Under the pieces are notes generated by a model. That model made no database searches. It saw only the letters and a list, made by a program, of their open reading frames with translations, and was not told where the DNA came from. A program made the translations under genes and the position numbers. A DNA stretch of 64,000 nucleotides, taken from Owenia fusiformis (lineage: Eukaryota > Annelida > Polychaeta > Sabellida > Oweniidae). Numbering within the stretch: position 1 is the stretch's first letter; each line of letters begins with the position of its first letter. Location of the stretch: the NCBI GenBank assembly GCA_903813345.2, contig CAIIXF020000007.1:7633730-7697729 (forward strand), read 5' to 3'. Of the stretch, positions 1 to 12,400 are shown in pieces.

Positions 1-284
1 TTTCATGAACTTAAATCTGTCTGCAGTGAAGTATATCCATATATTCAGCCTTTCCACGTGTCTTATTGTATAAAGACATGCTATTTAGCAATAGTAGACC
101 ACTGTTGTTACTTTATTGAAATGGTCCAGAAAGTGAAGAAATTGGTTTAAGATTGGGTGAGCACTCAGTTTGAGTAGTTGAAGGGGTATTGAATTTAGAG
201 GATATTTTGTGACCAATCTTTGACTATTTAATGTATATCCATATGGTTTAGATGTTAATCTTCTCTCTTTTATCCTTTCTATAG
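1..284. other. ALS2 intron, 5' flank of window
   Basis: AT-rich sequence ending in a pyrimidine-rich tract and the AG at 283-284 that precedes the first visible ALS2 exon. I see no gene, tRNA or clear repeat in it. Confidence 0.6.
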
Positions 285-450
285 GTTATACTTTGAAAGC
301 ATCCAGTCAGTGTTCAGTGAGATGTTGGAAGAAAGCAAGTTAGACAAGGAGAACCCCTCAGTGAATGTAAGACGCCTCATGCAGATTCCTCTGAGAAGAC
401 TGAAGGATTATGGCAGACTGAAAGCAAAGCTAGCACTGGCCTATGTTGAG
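285..450 (+). CDS. ALS2: ALS2 exon: end of DH domain
   Basis: Codes 55 residues including [13 protein letters not shown], typical of the last DH helix. Acceptor AG at 283-284, donor GTAAAT at 451. Enters with one leftover base and ends in phase 0. Confidence 0.9.
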
Positions 451-3400
451 GTAAATTAACAGTACTGATTTTTTGTGGATGATGTTTGGATGAGGTGTTT
501 TTTTGTTGGTGTTCTGCATTTGGCAGTTGGTGTTGAATGTTTGATAGTCGGTGTCGGTAACAAATAGCAGATGTGAAATATTGCATGTTAATGCCTTGTT
601 TATTCATATTTATGGCAGTACATGTATTTTATATGTGTGTATTGAATCATTGGCTTCCCAGTAAGTTATGATATATTTTTCAGGATAAAGCTAATATTCT
701 ATCTTTTATTTTGGATATCTGTATATATTTTTCAGGATAAAGCTGAGATTAATTTTACCTGACCTCCCTAAGTAAGGGTGTGCTGACAGTTCAAGTGATA
801 TGATTGTTGTTGGTCATTTTGAAGTCATATGATATTATTTCTATTTATAGGGCAGTGAGGAGCATTGTCACCTGACCTCTCTTAGTAAGATGTGGGATGG
901 TATTAAAAGCCAAGCGTCTGTGGAACATACAGTTGCTGAGAGTACAAGAGTTTTTTGGGAGTCCAGTCCTTATAAACTTGTTGTATGTCTTTATTTTTAT
1001 TTTTGATTATTTCTTATAAAAAATCTATATGATTTATTTCAAACATTCATTTTTAAACATTGTATTTAAAATATAACTCCAACAGCAGTACTTTGTAGAG
1101 ACCTTTCTTGGATCAATTCTATTCCCAATCTCAATTACAAATGGCTGTTAGTGAATACTTACATGTGTAAAATTTATTATAGAGTGTCACTGACATTACA
1201 TTAGTCAGAACTATACTTCTTTATTTTTATTATTTATTAAGTCACATTACAAATACAATTCCAAAGTTCACAATTATAAAATAATGTCACATATTTTCAG
1301 AACTATACATACAAATGAGTACTAGTAAATGAAATAATCATATTTCAACGTATTAAGCTATGTTTCCTTATATTTAGGAGTCATTAAAGGTTTCAAACAG
1401 GCGCTTGTTAAAGGAGAGCAAGTCTCTGCCCCTGACCATACCCCAGGCTGGCCGTTTCTCCACCCATTGGTTTATTCTCTTCAATGATGTATTTGTACAT
1501 GCTCAGGTAAACTGTTAATATAGAAAATTGTTCAAGCTCAGGTAAACTGTTAATATAGAAAATTGTTCAAGCTCAGGTGAAGTGTTAATATAGAAAATTG
1601 TCCAAGCTCAGGTGAAGTGTTAATATAGAAAATTGTTCAAGCTCAGGTAAACTGTTAATATAGAAAATCGTTCAAGCTCAGGTATAATGAAGTTACCATC
1701 TTTGCAAGGAATGTTAAACTTTAGATTTCAAGCTTAATGACAGCATTACTTTTACATTAACGTTTCAATTAGTAGTTATAAATTCAAGCAATGAAATCAT
1801 CAATCAAGCCTGGTACATGTTGTTTTTTGTGTGTTTTTTTCTGGTACATGATTTGACTCTGACAGAAGTGTCACAAAATATGTGCTTAGAATATAGGAGG
1901 ATTGTATATTAAACTTGTCAGGATATGTTTAAAATATATGACAATAATTTAAGAGGATTATAGAACTATTATTTGGCTGTTTAAAATGGAGTAACATTAT
2001 GCTTTAGACAATAAATAACTACCATGTGCATACAATATAGGAGGATTATGTGTTAGATAAGGAACTTATATCAGAAGATTATAAACACTACTATAAAACT
2101 ACTATTATTACTATAACTACTTTAATCCTGATCATTTACCATCATGCCACCACCAAAAGTTGACAAACTTGATAAACTTGAAAAAATCATCGAAGCCCTA
2201 ACTCAAAAAATAGCAACCCCAGAGGACATCAGACTTATTGTAAAAGAGGAACTTTCGGCATCTTTGGAACATCTCAACGACAAAATTGTAGCGCTGGAGG
2301 AAGATAATCAACAACTAAAGGAAACAATCAAAAACCAGAACATTAAGCTTCTCGAAATTGAACGACATGCTAACTACAATGAACAATACTCACGAAAATC
2401 AAATATCAAAATTACTGGCGTAAAGGAAGAGGGTGATGAAGTTTGTAGCCAGACAGTTCGTAAAATAGCTACTGACATTGGTATTAAGCTTGGAACAGAG
2501 GACATAGATGCATGTCATAGGGTTGGAAGGAAAGTCGACGCCAAAAATGATGCCTCCACAAAACCAAGGTCCATAATTGTGAGGTTTAAGGCACGGGAGC
2601 ACAAAGAGAAGTTCATCAGCAATCGTAGACAACTGAAAGGAACGGGGATAGGTATACATGAAGACATCACTAAAAAGAACATGGGACTGATCAATCGCCT
2701 AAAAAATGATCCAAATATAACTGATGCATGGATGTTCAACACCAAAGTCTATTGCCGCCCACAAGGCCGAAAAGGAACTATCCAAGTCGATATTGGTACA
2801 CCAATAACAGATATTCTATCTAAATAATCTCCAATTACAGCACCATTTTAATATGCCAAAGCAATCATCTAATGACTTTTCCCCCTGGACTTACATATTT
2901 TGGACTAACATATCCTTATATATATTGTCTCAAAACTTTTGAAAGATAAAAGTTGGGAGTTTCATCAACAGAAATGACAATCTTGGACATTGCAAACATA
3001 TTCATATGTTTGTCTTTTCTATTAGTCAGTTTAGTATTAGTATATAGAAAACATAGTTTAGTTTCTTCACAAATTCAAGAACATAAATCAAAGATACTAG
3101 TATGTTTGCCAATTATAATCACTTCATTTAAAGACACCACTTCAAAGCGATATGCTGATAACAATCACCAAATAAGGATCATTTATGAAACATATACAAC
3201 TGTAGCTATTCTTAATGAGTTCTCACTCTCATTCCATGCTTATTTTACAATGAAACATGAACTTCAGGTCACCAGGTCAATTCAACTGATAGCTCTAGTT
3301 ACAGCTTCCATTCATCCTAATATATATGAATATTTGATGAGATTAGAAGGGGTCTCCTTACTAATCCGACTTTTCCATACAACAACATTTAAACCTGATT

Positions 3401-6400
3401 AACCATGGATGACTTGCATCTTTGTGAGCTACCCTTTTATAACGTTACTCTAGTGATGTTCTTTGATGTCATTCCATCAGCTAATAATCACATTGACTTT
3501 GAAAGCTTAATGTTCAATCCAAAAGACCTTGATAGAGGTGTTGCTAATGACCCCTCCAATCATAATGTTATTGAAGATAATGATTTTTCAACAACTTTAA
3601 TTGAAAAATGTAAATATTATACTCTTGAGCAAATGAACAGCCAACCAATGGACAGTGGGAATAATTTGTCTATGATACATGTAAATATGAGAAGTGTCAT
3701 GAAAAATCAATGGAAATTTGATAACTTGCACAATTTATTAAAGCATGACTTCCCTATCATAGCCATGTCTGAAACCTGGTTAAACAATAACAATCAAGAT
3801 ACTTATAACTTAGAAGGATATAGCACCATATGCAAATCTAGAGATGGTAGGATAGGGGGAGGAGTTTGTATACATATTCTTGATAATATTAATTGCACCA
3901 AAAGACCAGATTTAGAATTTAACATGGATAATTGCGACTCATGCACCATTGAGATGTCTTTAAAGTCTGGGCAAAATATACTAATATCTGTCCTTTATAA
4001 GCCCCCGAATGTTAACCTCAGAGATTTTAACAACAACATAGATATATTTCTTAAAAGATTAAATGGTGAAGGGAAAGTCACATACATCTTAGGAGACTTT
4101 AACATAGACCTCTTAAAGGCAAATGAGCATTATATGACCGAGGATTTCTACAATTCTTTGTTAACAAATGGTTTTCATCCTTCAATCTACAAGCCAACAC
4201 GAATAGGATCAAGATCAGCTACCCTTATTGATAATATTTTTACAAATGCTGTAGATATAAGTTATTCTGGCATAGTGCTAACTGATATATCTGATCATTT
4301 CCCTATTTTCTTAACCACTAAAAAACAACTAAAACAGTCAATTTACAAGACTATTAATTATAGGATTATGAATAAAACAGCTAAGGAGAAATTCAACTAC
4401 CAGCTTTCAAACACAGACTGGAATGATGTCAAACAATCAGATAATTGCAATCAAGCATATTCAGTTTTTATTGACAAATTTATGAGTGTTTACAATGAAT
4501 GCTTTCCTTCAAAATCAAAAACAATAAAGATTTACCTTAATACAAGGAAACCTTGGTTGACTGACGCTATTCTCACATCAGTTAAAGAGAAGAACAAACT
4601 ATATAAAGAATATTTAAAAAATCCCAATCCTATTAATAGTACTAATTATAAGACATATAAAAATATTCTCACAACTCTAATACGGAATGCAGAAAAAACA
4701 TATTTTAAACAAAAAATTGATGAATGCAAAGGGGATGTTAAAGTAACTTTCTATGATTTCATCTAAAAATTAAAACCTTTGGAAATACTAAATATGGTTT
4801 AGGTGCCATATATAAAAATTTATTTTAGAAATATTGTGGATCAAAATGAAAAAAAAAACAAAAATAAAGAATAAAAACACATTCCACTGGAGGGATTTGA
4901 ACCCAGATCTTTTGGAATAAAAGTCTGTTTGAGCCCAAAGCTCTAACCACTACACCAAACTGCCAAAGCTTCCTGAAGGTAGAAATTCTTTATCTATATA
5001 ATCATGGACGAAAAAAGTCTTATTTACATGCTTAAATTTCTTAAAAATGATCAGCATTACTACTAATAATAACATTTTGCATGTCTGAGTAAGTATTTTG
5101 ATCTACATTTAGGATAAAGGTTGTTTTATTCAGTTTTCATTTTGGGTATGACTTCCTGTCAAAACAGTGCTAAAAATGCAGGGCTCAACAAAAATTTTCA
5201 ATTAGAAAATGATATATATCCTTTGATCAGCTGTTTTTGGCACCTGGACTCATCCTACTAGAAAGGTAAGAGCATTTTCTTGAGACATATGGCTCGAAAT
5301 CTCACATTTCTCCTTCTAAGTCTTAGAAAGACACTTTAAGAAAACCTGGTCAATATTAAACAAGATTTTAAAAAGAAAACATAATAAATCACAGGATGTT
5401 CCATTCTTTCAAGTTGATGGTAATAAAATTACGGACAATCAAGGTATAGCCGAAAGATTTAATGACTTTTTTGCAAATGTTGGGAGAAATCTAGCAAATA
5501 AAATTAAACCTAATAAATCTTTTAGGGGTTTTATGTCAAACAATGACAGTGCTAATTCCTCAATTTTCTTAAGACCAATCTCAGAGGAAGAAATAGTAAA
5601 TATAATATCTGAACTTAAGAATGGTTCACCTGGACTTGATCAAATCAAACCAGTTATATTGAAAGAAAATAAGCTTGCTCTAGGAAATATTCTGACTTAC
5701 TTATGTAATATATCACTTAAAACTGGAGTTTTCCCAGACACCTTAAAAACTGCCAAAGTTACTCCTCTATATAAAAAGGGCTCTGTTCACCTTTTCACTA
5801 ATTATAGACCAATCTCACTTCTTAGTGTTTTCTCTAAAGTATTCGAGAAAATTATGCATAAAAAAGTCACACTATTTTTGGATAAATTCAAATTATTAAG
5901 TAAAGATCAATTTGGTTTCAGAAAAAACTTATCAACCTATATGGCAATTCTCACCTTTTTAGAATCACTTCGAGATTCGCTTAATAATAATAAATTCTGT
6001 ATTGGCCTTTTTCTTGACTTATCGAAAGCTTTTGATACGGTTGATCACGCTATTTTGCTGGAGAAGCTTCATTATTATGGAATTCGTGGTGTTGCAAACT
6101 CTTGGTTTAAATCTTACTTAACGGATAGAAAACAAATTACACAATATAAAGACCATGTGTCAACCCCAACAACTATTTCATGTGGAGTACCCCAAGGGTC
6201 TATCCTAGGACCCCTACTTTTTATTATTTATATAAACGACCTCAGTTTTACTTCTTCTATATTGAAGTTTGTACTTTTTGCAGATGACACCAGTATTTTA
6301 CATTCAAATGAGTCGAAAGAAGAACTCATATCTGTTGCAAATAATGAACTTAAAAAAGTCAATGACTGGTTCATGGCTAACAAGTTATCACTTAATATTG

Positions 6401-9400
6401 AAAAGACTAATTTTTTATTCTTTTCACCTAAAAGAGGAACATATAACCCTGAAGAAATCAAGATAAAAATTGATGACAAAAATATTACAAGGAAGGATAA
6501 CATTAATTTTCTTGGTGTCCTAATCGATGACAAACTAAATTGGAAACTTCACACTCAAAAACTAAAAGGGAAAATAGCTAAAATTATACACATGTTATAT
6601 ACTTCTAAGCACTTACTTGACAACTGTTCGAAAATGAAAATTTATAATGCTCTTATTCATTCGGGGCTTGATTACTGTAATATAATTTGGGGTAATGCTG
6701 ATAAAAATCTCCTCAAGCCTCTGCATATACTCCAGAAGAAATTTGCCAGGTTAATAACAAATTCTAGTAAGTTAGCTCATGCTGCCCCTTTATTGAAAGA
6801 TCTTAGCATCTTAAATATTTATGACATATTTAACTTGAATGTTGCCAACTTTGCATACCAAAATATGAATAAACCTGACAAGTTCCCATATCACCTTTTT
6901 AATCAATTCTATTCCACAAATGCTGATACACATGACCATGAAACTAGAAATAAAGACCGTATACGTTCATATATGTTTAAAAACAAATTTGGTGAAAAGT
7001 CAATAAAAGTAGAACTATCAAGAGTTTGGAATGGAGTAAATGGAAACATCATTATGTCTTCTACTTTATCTTTGTTTAAATCGTCTTTGAAATCACTTCT
7101 CCTCTCCACCTACATCTAATATCAAATATCATGTCATGGTTCATTTTGTTCATGTTTCATTGCTAACCTAGTGATCCTTATCATCAAAGAATGTGCTCTT
7201 GCTATATATACACTACAATGTAATATGTAATGTGGTGTAAACTGCACAGTATACGCCCAGCGTCTTGTGCAAACCCTGTTATTCAAATTGTAATAATTAT
7301 AATATGAAAATAAATATAACATAACAAACATAACACAATATATTTGGTCCTGCTTGTGTTTCAGTTTTCTACCAACCAAGCATTCCCATTATCCACTGTG
7401 TGGATTGAACCTCTAACAGACACTGAGACAACACAGTAAGTATAGCTAGGGTCCCTGACACTACACAGTGTAGGATCTTATTTTAAAGGATAAAGAACTT
7501 AAAAGAACATAGAATATAGAAATATAGATCTACTTTTATTTTTTTTAAATGTGCACATTGTCAAACAATAAAGTGGTGTCTATTTTTTTTTTGATATCCA
7601 ACTTTTTTTGTTGATGGTGGTTGTCTGGCATTCAGTGTTTGATACAAATGGCAAGTGGTGACATTTTGCATGTTAATACCTTGTTATTTTTGTAATTTTC
7701 AGCAATGTATTTACTCTCACAACACCTGAAGAATTCCTTACTCTTTCAACCCCTGGGCCGACTGAAAAGGTAAACTTATATTTGTATTGTATAGATTTTT
7801 TTTTATATAGGAGATAAAACTTTACTTTTTTTCCCATGCAATGCCTACATATTGATTGACAGAGCATAATGTAATGTAACTGAGCATTACTATAGTACTT
7901 TGTGCACTACTAAACCAGACATGCTTTTTGTTTTAGGCTGAGTGGACGTGGGAAATTAACAGGTCAATAGACAAAGTCCTTGCAGACAAGAAACAAATAT
8001 ATCGCCCAAAAGGTGGCAGTCATGTTTCCCCACCATTGTCACGACACGCCACATATAAGTTTTACAAAGCAGGAAAGCTGAAGGATGCTGTCTACACAGG
8101 AATGTGGCTCTCTGGAAAGATGCATGGACAGTAAGTATGAAAAATATTTTTCTCTGATTTTTTCCTTTATCACAATGAAAGAGGAGGAAAAGCCCCAGAG
8201 CTTAAGAGATAGCAAACATAATTACATCTCTTAATTACTAACTTTGTTTGTTCGAATTTTCACCCGCTACGGGTTAATTTGTCGTAATGAAGAAGGATTC
8301 TTGATGACTTATGACACAATTTTAAATGTCCTGGACTCACTGATAAAATGATGATTTCATTTTCCACTGAAACACACAGCAGATTTGTCTGACCTATATT
8401 GCTCAGGGATCCTCTTTCCATGCTCTCTGTTGGCAGAGATCTTTGAAAAAAGATAGGAGAGGAATCGGGACAGGTGACAAAGGCCAGATGATATTTCACA
8501 TTTTAAATAGTAGTTTTCCGATTTTTATGTCACCGCCACAAGTGCATATTGTTATAGTCTCCAACTTTTTGCGGAGACTGGTTGGTGTTCAGTTGTTGAC
8601 ATTTCGGCAGTCAGTATCCCTTACAAATAGCAATTGGTGACATTTTGCATGTTAATGCCTTGTTGATTTCATCTTTGTTTTATAAATGCTTTACATTTGT
8701 TTTAGGGGAGAACTAGTGTGGTCGGATGGTAGGACTTATACAGGCAGATTCAAAAACAGTTTACAACATGGGTGAGTGCACCCTTTTATACCATTTATTA
8801 TTATTACCCCAACTAAAAGAGTGTTCATCCACTCTTGTCAGTTACTCCACTGTGCAAAATATTCCGCTATATACAGTATGTAAGTATGTGCATATGTACA
8901 TCTTAAACAGGTTTTATATGTCATGGCATTGCCTTGTTCACTAAGCATTTGGTAAATGGTCCGCTTGTGCATTTGAATATATCTCATTCTTAATCATTTC
9001 CATTCCATTTGGGATTTCATCTATATCTACTTTCTTTTCAACACTGTATACACTCACATCATTTGGAGTATCAAGCAGTTCAAGGTATGTAGCGTGCTCT
9101 GCCGCACCATCAACCTTTACATCATCCAGAGTCTCATATGTGTCTATATTTGTATAAATCACATCTGATTTTTGACTCTTTGTTCTAATATTATCTCGAT
9201 TATTTAAATCATTTGGCTCAGTCTTTTGGTGTGAATTTTGTGCAACATTTGCGCCACTTTGGTTAATTTCTTCCTTATTATTGTCAATATGATGCATAAT
9301 CGGTGATTTTGAGGAGTATTCATGGTTGGTTTGATTGCGCTTTGAAAGGATCAGTAAAGTCAATAAAATAATGGAAGCAATCATAAAGAATACCATTCCA

Positions 9401-12400
9401 ACTATGAGTGCAATAGTCAATGGGGAACTAGAAGCAGAGCTTGAAGCGATGGGGATTCCATGGATGAGATTTGTAGTGGCATAACTAATAATTGAGTCAG
9501 TATAACCTGAAGTAGAAAGGATTCCATGACTGGTGCCTGTAGTCACTGGGTCATTGTCCATAACAGCAGTTATAGCTGCTGTAGTAACAGTGGTAGCAGT
9601 TGCAACAGTTAAAGATCCTGCTTGATCTTGGTCACATGTCTCTGTCTCACAGATGTATGGTAATTTAGAGCAGCATGACTCATACTGAATTGTCAAGGTG
9701 CCTTCAGTTTTTTTCACCATAGCTGGACATTTTCCACATGTATAGTCAATTGGGCAGCTCTCTTTTGATACCAGGAGGTCAAATCGTATTGCAGGACGGT
9801 CATTCCAATCTTGTGGGTATAAACGTATTAACTGTGCATCAAATGGTTCTGTAAAGTTATTATAAACTGATGTACTGCGGTCATTATTAGCAGATAGTTC
9901 TTCTCTTCCCTTTTCTTGAAGTGTGAGGAAACTGTCACCATCTTTACTGTACAGCAGTCTGTAATATTTTGTCCACTGATCTCTATCCTGTCTACCCTTT
10001 GTAACAATACCATATATACACATTGTTTTTCTGAGATCTAATTGGATCCAGTTATTAAATCTCTTGTCTTTAGGTACCCATGCAGTTCCACTATTAATTT
10101 TTGCATATTTTGCGCTTAATTTTTCAAGATTCCTGCTGTATGAAGACGCTTTCAATTGTTCATCATCAGTGTGCTCCATGATGAAATAAAGTTTTTTCAT
10201 TTCTGAAGAATCTGATGTTTCTTGATTATCACCTGAATATCCAATCCAGGCATTCCCAAGCTTATTTCCCTCCATGACACCACTAACAATACTTTTAGAT
10301 TGATTGTCCTTAACATTGATGATTGTTCCCTTCCTCCTGTTACAATCCATAACAGCCTCAGACCAAGACAAGTTCTTCAAGTTAATGAGGATTTTCCTCT
10401 CAATTTTAATTCCAGCTGGGCATATCAGGCCATCCATGTATCTGAGAGAGGCCAATGTTATTAGGATAACTCTTAACAAATGTTCCATTCTTGATATTTG
10501 ACTATTCCACAGTGTTCTTTCAATGTTCCAGTGCATGGAATAGCTACTTATCAGAAAAGTTCTAACAGGGAAAATTATCTTGCATTGTGTTTAAACTTCC
10601 TTGTGGATGCCTAGGTAAAGTGTTTACTCATGTTTTATGAGTTTTTTAGTATGCTGTCGATGAAGTCATCACACAATGATTTAAAATTGGAACATCAATG
10701 CCTATATAAATAAGTCTGATTCAATTTTTTGGTATTTGTAGTTGTCAGGTCATCTCAACCTTGTAAAATTCAATTGAATTTTAAATATGAAAGGTTTTGA
10801 TCTTTTTTAAGGATACTTCCTGGTTCTGTAGGATTACCTTTTATAGTGCCATGAGTAAATAATTATGTGCTATTTTGAACATTTTATTGAGCTGTCATGT
10901 GTTCTTGATTGGATCATTCTAGGTAAACTGTATAACATATCATTGTCATCTGTTGTCCTTTTGTAGCTTAGTATTAAATCTAGAACTAAGTAGTTTTGGA
11001 TTAATTCTACCACCTTGGCTGTTTATTTTTTATCTTGTCATTTCAGAATCTTCCATGGTTTGTTTCACATAGCTTTAAAGAAATTGTTTGAAATAATGGA
11101 GAGATTTCGCAACTCACTTATAGCATGTTTTTTATTCCTGTTTAACTTATAAAGCGTTTGATTACGTCATCATTAATTGCGCAGGTCTATGCATCCATAA
11201 GTGTGTTGTTCTTACATCAAGACCACAGTTATACAGGAATAATAAACATGGTATAAGTGAGTTGTGGAATATCTATATTATCTACGTAAAGGCCCGGTCA
11301 CACCGCCCGGACGTTGCTGGAGCGTTCCTTGAACGTTGAAAAAATTCATCAACGCTCGTCAACGCGCACAAAATGGGGAAAAAAAACAAAAACACGGGCG
11401 TTGGCTTAGCGGTGCACCGCTGAACCCGGCGTTGCTTTAGCGTTGATTAAGCGGTTGCGAGCGGTAGCTAGCGTTTGTTTAGCGGTAATGCGAGCGTTGG
11501 TATAGCGGCGTTCTGCGCGTGAGAGCGTTGCCTCGGCGGGGGTATAAATAGCAGCAGCGTTGGTTTAGCAGCATATCGCGTTTAACTACTGGGAAATTAT
11601 TTCAAGTGGGAAGTTTTTAAGAGTAAAGACCTTTATTGGAATTTGTAACTTTAACAAAAGTCCTTCAAGGATTAAAGAAAAAATGTTTTAAATCTAAAGT
11701 GCTTCTATTAATGTAATATGACATTAAGAATGAATAACATTACAATTTTCTTTAATAATCTCTCATATCATTTCAAACAAACATATCACAATTTAATCGT
11801 TGCATTTCCATTACTTGGAACCGATTTACGTTCAAATTGCTTTAACAATGTCAAATAACATTTACAGCAAAGTAATAATCATGACGCATGACAAATTTTT
11901 GCATTGCTGTGCGCGCATCAACTTTTTGTATAATACCATGACGAGTGCAACATTTTACAAGCTGCGCAGAAAATTCACAGATAATTTATTGAATTGCTTG
12001 ACGTGAAAACACTAGGTATATACTATATTTGAACAATGCAAAAAATTGAAATGCCAGACATGAATATATATCAAATGTAAAATACAAGTGTCTCCACAGT
12101 GTTCTACACAGTGGTGCATTTCTCCACGTATTTATAGCCAAATTCTGGTCCCGCTCCGACACCTCTATACCAACGCCAAAGCAAAGTTCATCGCCGCCAT
12201 GGAACGCTGCGACAACGTCCGACAACGTCCGACACCGTTCCAAGAACCCCATGTACGCTGATAAAACGCTAACAACCGCTCCACCGACGTTTGTGCAACG
12301 TTTAATCGCCGCCCGGGCAACGCTGGCGATGCAGCGGTGGTCCAGCGTTTAAGATTTCTGCGTTGGTCTAGCGGATTCAAGCGTCCACGAACTTGCGTCT

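Larger units (their letters stand above)
3405..7119 (+). pseudogene. LINE ORF2 (endonuclease-reverse transcriptase), split by MITE insertion
   Basis: Left part 3405-4741: AP-type endonuclease with [22 protein letters not shown] and ISDHFPIF, the usual asparagine, glutamate, GDFN and SDH catalytic landmarks. Right part 5340-7119: reverse transcriptase with [40 protein letters not shown] and FADDTSI. The two parts are in different frames only because 598 bases (MITE plus one TTAA copy) lie between them. With those set aside the frame is continuous for about 1038 codons. As it stands, translation would stop a few codons into the insertion, at 4764-4766. Confidence 0.88.
2144..7345 (+). mobile_element. 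Non-LTR retrotransposon (LINE), nearly full length, inside an ALS2 intron
   Basis: Contains ORF1 (2144-2827), a middle ORF (about 2953-3402) and an ORF2 with endonuclease then reverse transcriptase (3405-7119). ORF2 is split by a 594-bp DNA element at 4742-5335. The 3' region runs into AT-rich sequence with ATAACA repeats at about 7310-7345, just before the next ALS2 exon. The EN-RT order, FADD box and short AT-rich tail suggest the CR1/L2/Rex part of the Jockey group; that clade call is inference. Apart from the insertion I see no stop in ORF2, so the copy is young. Confidence 0.88.

Noticed and set aside
1501-1684. CRISPR-like regular spacing
   Set aside because: Eukaryotic intron; units are head-to-tail copies without unique spacers.
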